A stretch of 64,000 nucleotides of DNA, taken from positions 160,751-224,750 of the forward strand of contig CALLAC010000017.1 of assembly GCA_938002655.1 (NCBI GenBank). Direction: 5' to 3'. This DNA is from an uncultured Cytophagales bacterium (GTDB lineage Bacteria > Bacteroidota > Bacteroidia > Cytophagales > Thermonemataceae). The notes under the pieces were generated by a model that searched no databases, was not told the origin of the DNA, and worked only from the letters and a program-made list of their open reading frames with translations. The first letter of the stretch is position 1, and each line of letters opens with the position of its first letter. This document shows, one piece after another, positions 54,514 through 63,859 of the stretch. The translations under genes were made by a program, and so were the position numbers.

Positions 54514-54609
54514 CAGCTAACAATTTTTGTATGTTACGTGCAAAGATAAGAAAAAAAGAAGCAAGACTGTTTAGAAAGTTTCTAAATAACTAAAAAACTA
54601 AGGAAAGTA

Positions 54610-54639
54610 TTTGCTGAAAGGCATTTTTTTGTAGATTTG
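54610..54639 (+). promoter_or_regulatory. Promoter of aconitase
   Basis: TTTG (54610-54613), 18 bp, TAGATTTG (54632-54639), 35 bp before the ATG. Confidence 0.6.
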
Positions 54640-54674
54640 TTTGTTCTTTTCGTACAATCAAAAAATAATTTGCT

Positions 54675-56933
54675 ATGGCTTTTGATTTTGAAATGATTAA
54701 ATCAGTGTATGCTCGTATACCCGAACGTGTAGAAGCGGCTCGCAAAGTGCTCGGTCGTCCTATGACACTGGCAGAAAAAATTTTGTATGCTCATCTTTAT
54801 GAAAATCCTGTAAAAAAGGCTTTTCAACGTGCTAAGGACTACGTAGATTTTGCCCCCGACCGCGTGGCAATGCAAGATGCTACCGCTCAAATGGCTCTCT
54901 TACAATTTATGACCGCAGGCAGAGATAAAGTAGCTGTTCCTTCTACGGTGCATTGCGACCACCTCATTCAGGCAAAAGTTGGAGCAAAAGCCGATTTAGA
55001 AGAAGCTATGGGTAAAAATAAAGAAGTTTATGACTTTTTAGCATCTGTATCTAATAAATATGGCATTGGCTTTTGGAAACCCGGTGCAGGAATTATTCAC
55101 CAAGTAGTGCTTGAAAATTACGCTTTCCCTGGCGGTATGATGATAGGCACCGACTCTCACACGCCCAATGCAGGCGGTTTGGGTATGATTGCCATTGGCG
55201 TAGGCGGTGCCGATGCTGTCGATGTAATGGCAGGGATGCCTTGGGAACTCAAAATGCCTAAACTGATTGGGGTGAAACTTACAGGTAAGATGAGTGGATG
55301 GACCTCTGCCAAAGATGTTATCTTGAAAGTAGCAGGTATCTTGACTGTAAAAGGCGGCACCGATGCAATTGTAGAATATTTCGGCGAAGGTGCCGACTCC
55401 CTTTCTTGTACAGGAAAAGCCACTATTTGTAATATGGGGGCTGAAATTGGGGCAACTACCTCTATTTTTGCTTATGATGATAAAATGAAAGCCTATTTAG
55501 AAGCTACTGGACGAGCAGATGTTGCCGCCGAAGCCGATAAAATTCGCCAGTATCTACGCCCTGACGCCGAAGTATATGAAAATCCTGAAAAATACTACGA
55601 CCAAATCATAGAAATCAATCTTTCAGAACTTGAACCACATATCAATGGACCTTTCACCCCCGATTTGGCTTGGCCTATTTCCAAATTTGCCCAAGCTGTC
55701 AAAGAAAATGGTTGGCCTGCCAAACTAGAAGTAGGTCTCATTGGCTCTTGTACCAACTCCTCCTACGAAGACCTCACACGTGCCGCTTCACTTGCCCAAC
55801 AAGCCGTAGATAAAAAACTAAAAGCCAAAGCCGAATTTACTATCACGCCTGGCTCCGAGCAAGTTCGATACACTGCCGAAAGAGATGGACTCTTGGATTC
55901 ATTCGCTAAAATAGGAGGAGTAGTACTTGCTAATGCTTGCGGACCTTGTATAGGGCAGTGGTCAAGGCATATTGATGACCCCAATCGTAAGAATTCTATT
56001 ATTACCTCTTTCAATCGCAATTTCAAAGCTCGTAATGATGGCTATGCCTCTACACACGCTTTTGTAGCTTCTCCTGAAATTGTAACAGCCTTTGCTATTG
56101 CAGGAGATTTGACTTTCAACCCTATCACAGATATGCTCACCAACGAAAACGGCGAACAAGTAAAATTTGATGAACCTCAAGGAATAGAACTACCAACCAA
56201 AGGCTTTGCCGTAGAAGATACAGGCTACGTTGCCCCTGCCGAAGACGGTAGCAAAGTAGAAGTAATTATCTCCCCTACTTCCGAAAGATTACAATTGCTA
56301 CAACCTTTCCCCGCTTGGGAAGGTACCGACCTGAAAGGATTGAAACTTCTTATCAAAGTAAAAGGAAAGTGCACTACTGACCACATCTCTATGGCTGGCC
56401 CCTGGCTCAAATATCGTGGACACTTGGATAATATTTCCAATAATTTGCTGATAGGAGCCGTCAATGCTTTCAATGGAGAAACCAACAAAGTGAAAAACCA
56501 ACTTACAGGTCAGTATGAGGAAGTTCCCAAAGTACAAAGAGCTTACAAAGCCGCAGGAATTGGCTCAATTGTAGTAGGAGATGACAACTACGGAGAAGGC
56601 TCTTCGCGTGAACACGCCGCTATGGAGCCTCGACATTTGGGTGTAAGAGCTATTTTGGCAAAATCTTTTGCTCGTATTCACGAAACCAATCTCAAAAAGC
56701 AAGGTATGCTTGCTCTTACTTTTGAAAATCCTGCCGACTATGACAAAATCCAAGAAGATGATACTATTGACATTCTAGGACTCACTACCTTTACCGAAGG
56801 CGTGCCACTTACTATCGTACTTCATCATAAAGACGGCTCAAAAGAAGAAATCAAAGCCAAACACAGCTACAATGCCCAACAAATAGAATGGTTCAAAGCA
56901 GGCTCTGCTCTGAACCTTATGAGTAAAAAATAA
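54675..56933 (+). CDS. acn: Aconitate hydratase, mitochondrial type
   Basis: TCA-cycle [4Fe-4S] enzyme converting citrate to isocitrate. 752 residues; [26 protein letters not shown], cluster cysteines in [10 protein letters not shown] and [10 protein letters not shown], and the swivel-domain [15 protein letters not shown]. Length and spacing match mitochondrial ACO2 rather than AcnA (about 890) or AcnB. Shares a terminator with the convergent glycosyltransferase. Confidence 0.97.
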   Translation: MAFDFEMIKSVYARIPERVEAARKVLGRPMTLAEKILYAHLYENPVKKAFQRAKDYVDFAPDRVAMQDATAQMALLQFMTAGRDKVAVPSTVHCDHLIQAKVGAKADLEEAMGKNKEVYDFLASVSNKYGIGFWKPGAGIIHQVVLENYAFPGGMMIGTDSHTPNAGGLGMIAIGVGGADAVDVMAGMPWELKMPKLIGVKLTGKMSGWTSAKDVILKVAGILTVKGGTDAIVEYFGEGADSLSCTGKATICNMGAEIGATTSIFAYDDKMKAYLEATGRADVAAEADKIRQYLRPDAEVYENPEKYYDQIIEINLSELEPHINGPFTPDLAWPISKFAQAVKENGWPAKLEVGLIGSCTNSSYEDLTRAASLAQQAVDKKLKAKAEFTITPGSEQVRYTAERDGLLDSFAKIGGVVLANACGPCIGQWSRHIDDPNRKNSIITSFNRNFKARNDGYASTHAFVASPEIVTAFAIAGDLTFNPITDMLTNENGEQVKFDEPQGIELPTKGFAVEDTGYVAPAEDGSKVEVIISPTSERLQLLQPFPAWEGTDLKGLKLLIKVKGKCTTDHISMAGPWLKYRGHLDNISNNLLIGAVNAFNGETNKVKNQLTGQYEEVPKVQRAYKAAGIGSIVVGDDNYGEGSSREHAAMEPRHLGVRAILAKSFARIHETNLKKQGMLALTFENPADYDKIQEDDTIDILGLTTFTEGVPLTIVLHHKDGSKEEIKAKHSYNAQQIEWFKAGSALNLMSKK

Positions 56934-56956
56934 GCTCCACATTGTTATTCAATTGC

Positions 56957-56990
56957 AAAAAAAGTACGCAAGTTTAATGCGTACTTTTTT
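56957..56990. terminator. Bidirectional terminator embedding a stop codon
   Basis: AAAAAAGTACGCA (56958-56970) pairs with TGCGTACTTTTTT (56978-56990): a 13-bp stem with A- and T-runs that serve both strands. The minus-strand glycosyltransferase ends inside it, its stop TAA (56974-56976) lying in the loop. Confidence 0.85.
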
Positions 56991-58188
56991 CTTGAAAAAT
57001 TTGCTCATAAATTTGCCGATATTCAGCAATGCCTTTTTCCAACGAAAAATAATCATTAGCAATAGCTCGCAAACTATTTACAGGTTTTTGCAGTAGCTTG
57101 GGAATATGGGCTATGGCTTTTTGCATACTTTCTGCACTCAAATCTTCTAAAAGATAGCCATAATCGTATTTTTCAAACAAAAAAGCATTATCACCAATCT
57201 TGTTGGTAATTATAGGCACACCCATTGCCAGAATTTCAGCCATTTTTGTTGCCGAAGAGGCTTTTTTGGAATAGCTATCTTTGATAAAAAAAACCGAAAG
57301 CTGACTTTCTGCTATAAAAGCAGGAACTTCTCGCCGCTCTGCTTTGCGAATTTCTATCTGCGTAAGTGGCAAGTTTAGTTTTTTAGCTTCTTTTAAAATA
57401 ATTTGCGGATTTTCGGCTGTAATAAATAAAAACCTTGCCTTAGGATAACTTTGTAGAAGCATTTTGAAAAAAACAAGCATTTCTTTTAGCATATACCACG
57501 TGCCGATAGAGCCCAAATACGAGATAGTAAGCGTTTGTTCTTTCAGATGAGGAGTTATTTCCCCATTTTGAGAAAACAAATCGGTATCTACACAACAGGG
57601 AATAACTGATATGGGTATATTTTCAAAATCTTTCCAAGAACGAATTTCTTCTCTTGCATTATACGTAAGCGAAATCGTATGAGCGGCTTTTCGCAGAAAA
57701 TCTTTTTCCTTTTTCTTGAAAAAACAGTAGATGCTTCGATAAAGAGGATTTTTCAAATTCCATAGCTCCCCATCTACACGTTCATCTGCCCAAAAGCCAC
57801 GCATATCAAAAAGAAAAGGAACTTGAAATTTGCTTGTAAATTTTTCCCCAATCAAAGCAACTAGGTAGCTTCTACAATGCACCAAATGAAAATTTTGTTC
57901 TTTATGCAAGGCTACTGCTTTCCGATACATAGCCCACAAATCGCAAAGCGTAGAAAGTACAGGTGGTTTTTTATAATAAAAAATGGGCTTCCAATCAATA
58001 GGCAAATCCTTGATTTGGCTTTCAATCAGTTGTTTTTTGCTATTAAAATTTTCTTTTTTTTCAGCGGAAATAATTGTAAAGCGATAGCCAAACTTTTGGC
58101 TTAGCCCTATGACATAGGGTAAAATTTGCGATTGTCCGAGTGCATCTGTCAAGCCATCGTAAGAAAGATACAAAATATTTTTCTGCAT
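56974..58188 (-). CDS. Glycosyltransferase (GT4-like, GT-B fold)
   Basis: 404 residues from ATG 58188, which directly precedes ILYLSYDGLTDALGQSQILP; the upstream frame start is longer but unsupported. The N-terminal domain has the glycine-poor acceptor loop typical of the group. The C-terminal donor domain has LTISYLGSIGTWYML and KMAEILAMGVPIITNKIGDN, then a glutamate-type EX7E region less clear. Probably makes a surface glycan. Last codons lie in the terminator stem. Confidence 0.88.
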   Translation of the reverse strand: MQKNILYLSYDGLTDALGQSQILPYVIGLSQKFGYRFTIISAEKKENFNSKKQLIESQIKDLPIDWKPIFYYKKPPVLSTLCDLWAMYRKAVALHKEQNFHLVHCRSYLVALIGEKFTSKFQVPFLFDMRGFWADERVDGELWNLKNPLYRSIYCFFKKKEKDFLRKAAHTISLTYNAREEIRSWKDFENIPISVIPCCVDTDLFSQNGEITPHLKEQTLTISYLGSIGTWYMLKEMLVFFKMLLQSYPKARFLFITAENPQIILKEAKKLNLPLTQIEIRKAERREVPAFIAESQLSVFFIKDSYSKKASSATKMAEILAMGVPIITNKIGDNAFLFEKYDYGYLLEDLSAESMQKAIAHIPKLLQKPVNSLRAIANDYFSLEKGIAEYRQIYEQIFQEKSTH

Positions 58189-58211
58189 TGCTTTGAAAAT
58201 TAAAGAAAACT

Positions 58212-58646
58212 TTGCTAGTTTGTGAAGCAAAGTCCAAAATTAAACAAATTTCGGCATTGGAGTTATTTTTTGCGAACGAGAGTGTGTCGGTAGGCTATCA
58301 TTCAGAAAAAGCTTATTGGCTGATAGAATTCCAAGAGAACGATACCTGCGGCGAGGTATATCGTTGTGTATTGGAAGATATTCTTTCTTTTTTGCACTTT
58401 CGCCCTACCAGCAAAGTTATTATAGACCAAAGCAAAAAAAGTTTTTTCAGAGCTGAAGATATAGTATGGGCTTGGCAATCTTGGCTTCCTCTTGTTAGCA
58501 AGTGTTTAGGAAAAAGTGGTAAAATGGCTGTGATTTTACCTGCTTCTAAGTTTGCTTTCATAGAAAATCCCTCTTTTCGTATCATTCCTTTCGAGAATAA
58601 AGTTTTCACTACACGCAAAGAAGCCGAAAGTTGGCTTTTGGCTTAA
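58212..58646 (+). CDS. Hypothetical STAS/SpoIIAA-like protein
   Basis: 144 residues from a TTG at 58212; no ATG is available near the start, so the N terminus is uncertain. Alternating strands and helices with ILSFLHFRPTSKVIIDQSKK, and an ending KVFTTRKEAESWLLA, resemble SpoIIAA/STAS-like domains common in Bacteroidetes. Divergent from the glycosyltransferase and overlapping the convergent SDR stop by 4 bp. Role unknown. Confidence 0.65.
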   Translation: MLVCEAKSKIKQISALELFFANESVSVGYHSEKAYWLIEFQENDTCGEVYRCVLEDILSFLHFRPTSKVIIDQSKKSFFRAEDIVWAWQSWLPLVSKCLGKSGKMAVILPASKFAFIENPSFRIIPFENKVFTTRKEAESWLLA

Positions 58647-59488
58647 AGATTGGGTACTTGAAAGCCTTTTTGTTGGAGCATTTGTACGCTCAAATCCCAT
58701 AATTTTTGGGCAGTTTGCATATTCTTAGACTGATGCGAAGAGCTAGCTCGCTGTTTATTCTTGAAATATTCGCCTGTAACCCTTAAATGAGGTTCGGTAG
58801 CTAAATACAGTGTAGTTTCTGCTCCTTTTTCAGGAGATTTCGCTACAAAAGGGATAAGCCAACGCAAAAAAAATGGTAAATCCTCAAAAATATCGGTAGC
58901 AATAAAGCCAGGCATCAGTGCATTGACAGAGATTTGGCTGTTTTTGAGTTTTTCTGCTAAAATTCTTGTAAAAAGAATATTAGCAAGTTTAGACTGCTTG
59001 TAGGCATTTAAGCCATTGTAATGTTTGCGAAATTCTACATCTGCAAAATGTATGTCTCCTTGATGCAAATCGGAAGCCACATTGATAATGCGTGCAGGGG
59101 CAGATTTTTGAAGCAAATCTACGAGTAATAGTGTAAGATAAAAATGAGCTAAATGATTTACTGCAAAAGTTTGTTCAAGACCATCTTGGGTAAAAGTAAG
59201 TTTGTTTTTCCACACACCTGCATTGTTGATAAGTATATGTAAGTAAGGAAATTGGCTTTTCACTGCTTCGGCAAAACGCTTTACACTGCTTAAACTTGCC
59301 AAGTCACATTCAAAAAGATGAACCTTTGTTTGCGGATATTGGGCAAGAATTTCTTGTTTGGTTTTTTCACCTTTTTCAAAATTACGGACAGGTAAAATAA
59401 GTGTAAAACCTTTTCGGGCAAGTCCTAAGGCGGTGGCTTTGCCAATGCCCGAAGTTGCTCCTGTAAGTAAAACTATTTTTTCAGACAT
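58643..59488 (-). CDS. SDR oxidoreductase (retinol-dehydrogenase-like)
   Basis: 281 residues: LLTGATSGIGKATALGLARK (6-25), HILINNAGVWKN, IINVASDLHQG, and YKQSKLANILF with the YxxxSK-type catalytic pair. Resembles WW-domain/retinol-dehydrogenase-like SDRs; substrate unknown. Its ATG overlaps bcp by 16 bp, giving a bcp-SDR operon. Confidence 0.9.
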   Translation of the reverse strand: MSEKIVLLTGATSGIGKATALGLARKGFTLILPVRNFEKGEKTKQEILAQYPQTKVHLFECDLASLSSVKRFAEAVKSQFPYLHILINNAGVWKNKLTFTQDGLEQTFAVNHLAHFYLTLLLVDLLQKSAPARIINVASDLHQGDIHFADVEFRKHYNGLNAYKQSKLANILFTRILAEKLKNSQISVNALMPGFIATDIFEDLPFFLRWLIPFVAKSPEKGAETTLYLATEPHLRVTGEYFKNKQRASSSHQSKNMQTAQKLWDLSVQMLQQKGFQVPNL

Positions 59489-59946
59489 TGTGAGAGAATT
59501 TGTTCGGAGTGTTCTTTGGTTTTTACTTTATCAATGATTTTTTCAATAATGCCCTCGCTATTGATAATAAAAGTGGTGCGTACTGTTCCCATATACTTTT
59601 TGCCATACATGCTTTTTTCTTGCCAAACCCCATAGGCTTCTACTACTTTGTGGTCGGTATCGGCAACAAGCGGAAAGGGCAGGTTGTATTTGGTAATGAA
59701 CTTTTGATGTGATTTTTCATCATCAATGCTTACGCCTATTACTTGGAAATTATTTTGTAAGAGCGTTTCGTAATTATCACGTAAATTGCAAGCCTGAGCC
59801 GTACAGCCCGAGGTATCATCTTTTGGATAAAAATAAAGCACAATTTTTTTTCCTTTGCCCAAAAAATCAGCAAGAGCGATAGGCTTGCCATTTTGGTCTT
59901 TTGCTTCAAAAAGAGGGGCTTTATCTCCTACTTTTAGCGTAGCCAT
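59473..59946 (-). CDS. bcp: Thioredoxin-dependent peroxiredoxin (BCP)
   Basis: 157-residue PrxQ/BCP peroxidase: FYPKDDTSGCTAQACNLRDN with peroxidatic C48 and resolving C53, then a typical VRTTFIINSEGIIEKI. Reduces hydroperoxides in the cytosol. Confidence 0.96.
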   Translation of the reverse strand: MATLKVGDKAPLFEAKDQNGKPIALADFLGKGKKIVLYFYPKDDTSGCTAQACNLRDNYETLLQNNFQVIGVSIDDEKSHQKFITKYNLPFPLVADTDHKVVEAYGVWQEKSMYGKKYMGTVRTTFIINSEGIIEKIIDKVKTKEHSEQILSQCLKK

Positions 59947-60017
59947 AGTAAAACTTATGGGTTGAAGGTTTAGAAATTCAAGATAAAAACCAACTATTCT
60001 TCAAATTGTTTGGTATA

Positions 60018-60044
60018 CAAAAAAGCCCTACACGTGTGTAGGGC
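60018..60044 (-). terminator. Terminator of the LuxE-like operon
   Basis: GCCCTACAC (60025-60033) / GTGTAGGGC (60036-60044), 9 bp perfect, followed on the minus strand by TTTTTTG. It lies 7 bp after the SiaC-like gene. Confidence 0.85.
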
Positions 60045-60051
60045 GATATTT

Positions 60052-60432
60052 TTAGGAAAGAGGGTGCAATTCGAAAGGTAAAGCAATAATATCTTTGAAA
60101 TCTTTGCCTGCATCTTGCATATCTTCGTCTTTGGGGTCGTAGTACCATTGAATAGAAACGAGCTTACCTTTTTCTTTGAAACTTTCCAGTTTCTTGAAAA
60201 TATCTAAAATAAGTTTGGAAGAAGCTGTATTGAAATACTCTAACTTAAAGATTGCCTGAATATTGCTTATATTACTTTTTTGTTTGCACTGTTCTAACCA
60301 GTCTAGAATTGTATTGTAAAAAGCGGGTGCGTTTTCAGGAATAGAGCGTCCTGACATCTCAAAAACGCCTGTAAGCGTATCGAAATTTACTTTGGGGGTT
60401 CTATTGGTAGGTTCTATTACTAAACTTTCCAT
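60052..60432 (-). CDS. SiaC-like (DUF1987) protein
   Basis: 126 residues from ATG 60432: MESLVIEPTNRTPKVNFDTL and GVFEMSGRSIPENAPAFYN, as in SiaC-family phosphoproteins, STAS-like partners of a SiaB kinase and diguanylate cyclase in Pseudomonas. No such partners here. Last gene of a three-gene operon, 13 bp after the ferredoxin. Confidence 0.88.
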   Translation of the reverse strand: MESLVIEPTNRTPKVNFDTLTGVFEMSGRSIPENAPAFYNTILDWLEQCKQKSNISNIQAIFKLEYFNTASSKLILDIFKKLESFKEKGKLVSIQWYYDPKDEDMQDAGKDFKDIIALPFELHPLS

Positions 60433-60445
60433 ATACGAGCAGATT

Positions 60446-60778
60446 TTAGTCGTTGTACAAAATATGTGGTAATTGATAAATTTTGGGTACCTGAACAATA
60501 ATTTCGCAGTTGTTTTGTAATTTTTTAGGTTTTACTTGGCAAGCCAAACGCTCTTGCGTAAGCAAACGTTTCTGGGCCATAAATTTCTTTTCTGCTTCGG
60601 TGTAGTCTGTCAGGTATTCGTTCCCTTGTGAAACTATCATTTTGCAAGTAGTACATCTACCTTTGGCACCGCAAGCCTGCATCCAATCTATGGCATTTTC
60701 GCCAAGCGATTGCAAAATAGTGTTTTTTTCGGAAATATAAATGGTTTTGTTTTGTAAATTTTTTATAGTCAAACGCAT
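60446..60778 (-). CDS. 2Fe-2S ferredoxin-type protein
   Basis: 110 residues from ATG 60778. Cluster motif ACGAKGRCTTCKM gives C36, C42, C45, and LACQ gives C80, the plant-type [2Fe-2S] pattern with a longer first spacing. Soluble electron carrier. It sits between the LuxE-like and SiaC-like genes (26 and 13 bp gaps). Confidence 0.9.
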   Translation of the reverse strand: MRLTIKNLQNKTIYISEKNTILQSLGENAIDWMQACGAKGRCTTCKMIVSQGNEYLTDYTEAEKKFMAQKRLLTQERLACQVKPKKLQNNCEIIVQVPKIYQLPHILYND

Positions 60779-60804
60779 AAAGACCTGAAATTGTTGTAAA
60801 ATGT

Positions 60805-61809
60805 TCAAAATTGCTCTAAAAGTAGATTGCAACCTCTTTGCTCGGCATTATCGGCTCTGCCCAGTAAGATAAACTGATTTTCGTTTAGCAAAGTTCCCAC
60901 ATCTTGGGTAGCAAGAAAAGCACAACTTTCTATGTTTGCCAAATCAATCACATTGATAAGCCCACGTTTAGATGTGTAAGTGAAGGGGTCGTTATTTTCT
61001 CGCAAAAAAATCTTCATCGTGTTAGGCATATCAAAGACACCTTCGCCTTTCGAATATGCCTGCGAGAGTAGCTCTGTCATTCCATATTCCGAATGGATTT
61101 GCTTTACCCCAAAAGATTTTTTCAGAATTGTATGCACCTCTGCACGTGTCATTTCGGGGCGTCTGCCTTTCATTCCTCCCGTTTCCATTACAAAAATTTC
61201 TGAAAGATCGTTTCCATTATATTTTTCAGCAAAATCTAAAAGAGCATAAGTTACTCCAAAAAGCAAAATTTTGCGTTTGTCATTGTTTTTGAGCAAAAAC
61301 TGAATGGTTTGAAATAATTTTTCAAAATCGTTCAGGTAAAAAGCATTGTAAGCGGAAGCAGATTTTTCCATAAATTGCTTTACCATAAAAACCAAAGAAG
61401 AATTTCCTCTTTCCAGATAAGATGGCAAGAGAGCTAAAATGTGATAGTTTTCAAGTTTACCATATTGCTTTTCGAAAATCTGAATGCTGTTTTGGGCATA
61501 AAAAAAGGTATCAGTGAGCAGATGCTTACTTCTGAAACTTTGGGTAGTTCCGCTACTTTCAAAAACAATCTGCGGACTTTTAGGCGTACTTCTGATTTCG
61601 TAATACTTAAAAAATTCTATGGGTAGGCACGGAATTTGCTCAATTTTTTTTATATTGAGAGGGTTTTCATAAAAAAATGAAACCCAACGAGCAAAAATGG
61701 GGTTATTTTTGAGCTGAAAATCATATAGCAAGAAAGCAATTTCCTCAAAATCGCTTTCTTGCATAGAAAGAACAAGATTTTTCAGAATTACAGGTAAATC
61801 TTTTTTCAT
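60805..61809 (-). CDS. LuxE/acyl-protein synthetase-like enzyme
   Basis: 334 residues; CLPIEFFKYYEIRS, FESSGTTQSFRSKHLL (adenylation-type SGTT loop), MVKQFMEKSASAYNAFYL and SEYGMTELLSQAYS, as in the LuxE-like acyl transferase/ligase family related to phenylacetate-CoA ligases. No luxC, luxD or luxAB is present, so light emission is not implied. First gene of the operon; divergent from the lipoprotein gene by 21 bp. Confidence 0.87.
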   Translation of the reverse strand: MKKDLPVILKNLVLSMQESDFEEIAFLLYDFQLKNNPIFARWVSFFYENPLNIKKIEQIPCLPIEFFKYYEIRSTPKSPQIVFESSGTTQSFRSKHLLTDTFFYAQNSIQIFEKQYGKLENYHILALLPSYLERGNSSLVFMVKQFMEKSASAYNAFYLNDFEKLFQTIQFLLKNNDKRKILLFGVTYALLDFAEKYNGNDLSEIFVMETGGMKGRRPEMTRAEVHTILKKSFGVKQIHSEYGMTELLSQAYSKGEGVFDMPNTMKIFLRENNDPFTYTSKRGLINVIDLANIESCAFLATQDVGTLLNENQFILLGRADNAEQRGCNLLLEQF

Positions 61810-61830
61810 AATGCAAAATTAGAGAAAAAT

Positions 61831-62427
61831 ATGAAAATTTTGGCAAAAAACATCGTGGGCTACTTTCTACTGCTTACTATGGGCTTGAACGCTTGTATTT
61901 TCAAAAAGCCTGAATTTCCTTTTGAGCCAAGCATTAGCTTTCGGGCAATGAGTAAAAAAAGCCTTTTAGATGGCAATGGACAAGTAATCGAAGACTCGAT
62001 TTTTTTGGATATTGATTTCAAAGATGGCAATGGCGATATAGGTCTATCGGCAGGAGATACCACAGGGCAGTTTGCTCGCCGCTTGCCCGATAAAAGTTTC
62101 AATCCTTATTACTATAATTTCTATTGCACTATCTATCGCCGCAATAAATTCACAGGTGTATATGAACGTCTGGTTTTGCCTAAATTCATAGACCCTGTTA
62201 CAGGTACTGAGTTTGAAACCAATATTCACGGTAGAATACCGCCATTGCTTGATAAAGAACGGCAAAATCCTATTGAAGGCACTATACGCTATAATATCGG
62301 AGGGCTTTTTTACGATGTAATTGGCATCAACAAAAAAGATAGTATTCGCTTTGAAGTATTCATTTACGATAGGGCTTTGAACCAAAGCAATGTCATTACT
62401 ACGCCTGCAATTTTGGTGAATGAATAA
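61831..62427 (+). CDS. Hypothetical lipoprotein
   Basis: 198 residues. Signal MKILAKNIVGYFLLLTMGLN is followed by AC, with the lipobox cysteine at residue 22. The mature part has the DFKDGNGDIGLSAGD pattern common in Bacteroidetes lipoproteins with a beta-sandwich of unknown role. Short gap to the divergent LuxE-like gene. Confidence 0.85.
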   Translation: MKILAKNIVGYFLLLTMGLNACIFKKPEFPFEPSISFRAMSKKSLLDGNGQVIEDSIFLDIDFKDGNGDIGLSAGDTTGQFARRLPDKSFNPYYYNFYCTIYRRNKFTGVYERLVLPKFIDPVTGTEFETNIHGRIPPLLDKERQNPIEGTIRYNIGGLFYDVIGINKKDSIRFEVFIYDRALNQSNVITTPAILVNE

Positions 62428-62491
62428 AAAATTTTGTTTTTGTTTGGTAATTTGAAGTTTTTGTACTAATATTGCAGTCTGAAACTTAAAA

Positions 62492-62577
62492 GGAGAGGTG
62501 CCTGAGTGGTTAAAGGAGCAGTTTGCTAAACTGTCGTCGGAAAAACCGACGCGTGGGTTCGAATCCCATCCTCTCCT
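62492..62577 (+). tRNA. tRNA-Ser(GCT)
   Basis: Acceptor GGAGAGG / CCTCTCC, D-arm CCTGAGTGGTTAAAGG, anticodon loop TTGCTAA, long variable arm (GTCGTCGG...CCGACGC) characteristic of class II, and T-arm GTGGGTTCGAATCCCAT. The base after the acceptor is T and CCA is not encoded. Confidence 0.96.
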
Positions 62578-62610
62578 CAATTTATTTCAGCTAAAATTGC
62601 AAAAAAATTT

Positions 62611-62685
62611 CGGGGTGTAGCGTAGCCCGGTTATCGCGCCTGCTTTGGGAGCAGGAGGTCGCAAGTTCGAATCTTGCCACCCCGA
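62611..62685 (+). tRNA. tRNA-Pro(TGG)
   Basis: Acceptor CGGGGTG / CACCCCG with discriminator A, anticodon stem CCTGC/GCAGG around TTTGGGA (anticodon TGG), T-arm GCAAGTTCGAATCTTGC. CCA not encoded. 33 bp after tRNA-Ser. Confidence 0.96.
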
Positions 62686-62686
62686 C

Positions 62687-62722
62687 AAAAACCTTTTTTA
62701 CAGGCTGTAAAAAAGGTTTTTT
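62687..62722 (+). terminator. Terminator after the tRNA pair
   Basis: 16-bp hairpin AAAAACCTTTTTTACA (62687-62702) / TGTAAAAAAGGTTTTT (62706-62721) with GGC loop. Confidence 0.85.
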
Positions 62723-62840
62723 ATGTTATCCGTCAGTTTGCAGTCAGTTTTGAGGCTTTTAAATTTGCCCGAAGGTATGTATTTGAGCATAGAAGGCAAC
62801 GAAGAAAATAAATTAGGCTATCCCTACAAACTGCCTCGGT
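62723..62840 (+). pseudogene. Gene fragment ending at the IS1 left end
   Basis: After the tRNA terminator the plus strand has an open frame that reads LPEGMYLSIEGNEENKLGY and stops at a TAG that belongs to the IS1 terminal repeat. It looks like part of a gene interrupted by the IS, but it is too short to identify and may be chance. Confidence 0.3.
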
Positions 62841-63859
62841 AGTGTTTAACAAGTAATGCTACTAAATTTTTTTTGTAGATTTGCTAAAAAATTGTGATAG
62901 TTACAAAACTGCATTTTTCTATGTTAGTATGTCCTTCTTGTCAAAGCACTCACGTGGAGCTAAATGTAATGGCAAACAAAACCATCAATGTAAAGATTGC
63001 GGTAGGCAGTTTGTTTTGCACCCCAGCAAGAAAGTCATCTCGGAGAAGGATAAAAAATTCATAGACAGGCTATTATTAGGGAAAATTGATGCTGAGTGTA
63101 GCCGAAGCATCTCTTTGGCAGGGATAGCTCGGAGTGTGGAGGTCTCTGAGCAGTGGCTACAAGGATATATCAGCGAGTTATATGCCTCACAGCCCGATGA
63201 TTTGTGTGCGAGCTTGCCTACTTTAGCTGAAATGGAAGCGTGTTTAGAAGACAAATTGGATAGCTACATTTATGAGATAGCCCCTTTAAAAAAAACGCTG
63301 ATGCGTTTGAGTCAGCAGACTTAGGGAGGATATTGAGACATTTGAGGTAGATTTGAGAGCAAATTTTCAAGAGCATACCATTGAAGATACATTGATGGAG
63401 CAGGTCTATGAACAAAAACAAGGCTGTTTGTACGAACTCTATCGCTTTGAGGCAGATGAGATGTGGTCTTTTGTGGGCAATAAAATAAGCAATGGATTGG
63501 GTTGGTAATGCACACGGCAAATCGGCAGATAGTTGCCTTTCACGTAGGAGGGCGGACTAAGGAAGATGCTCAAATTTTATTTGATAAAATTCCGAGTATT
63601 TTACGAAGTAAAGCCGTGTTTTTTACTGATTTTTGGCAAGCTTATCAGGTCTTATCCCAAGACAAGCATCTGCCATCAGGGAAAGATAAAGGATACACCA
63701 ATCATATAGAAAGGTTCAATAATACTTTACGGCAAAGATGCAGTCGATTGGTCAGAAACACTTTGGCTTTTTCCAAGAAATTAGAAAACCACATCGGAGC
63801 AATTAAATATTTCATCTGCCACTACAATAAACATATAGCATTACATATTTAACACTACC
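62838..63859 (+). mobile_element. IS1-family element (decayed, about 1.0 kb)
   Basis: Bounded by short inverted repeats: left GGTAGTGTTTAAC (from 62838) and right, reverse complement, GGTAGTGTTAAAT (to 63859), 11 of 13 identical or nearly so. Contains one degraded IS1-type transposase gene. I found no convincing target duplication. Confidence 0.8.
62922..63852 (+). pseudogene. IS1-family transposase, multiple frameshifts
   Basis: Start MLVCPSCQSTHVELN with a CxxC zinc motif, then a frame change to GKQNHQCKDCGRQFV (CxxC). The helix-turn-helix-like SLAIARS-type region and LPTLAEMEACLEDKL follow (to about 63300), then a break. ADEMWSFVGNK (around 63450) and, after another shift near 63485, the DDE part MHTANRQIVAFHVGGRTKED and TDFWQAYQVL, ending NHIERFNNTLRQRCSRLVRN and YNKHIALHI. 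At least three frame changes; not functional as read. Confidence 0.85.

Noticed and set aside
60805..61809. Bioluminescence (lux) locus suggested by the LuxE-like protein
   Set aside because: luxA, luxB, luxC and luxD are absent, and LuxE-like ligases are common in non-luminous Bacteroidetes.
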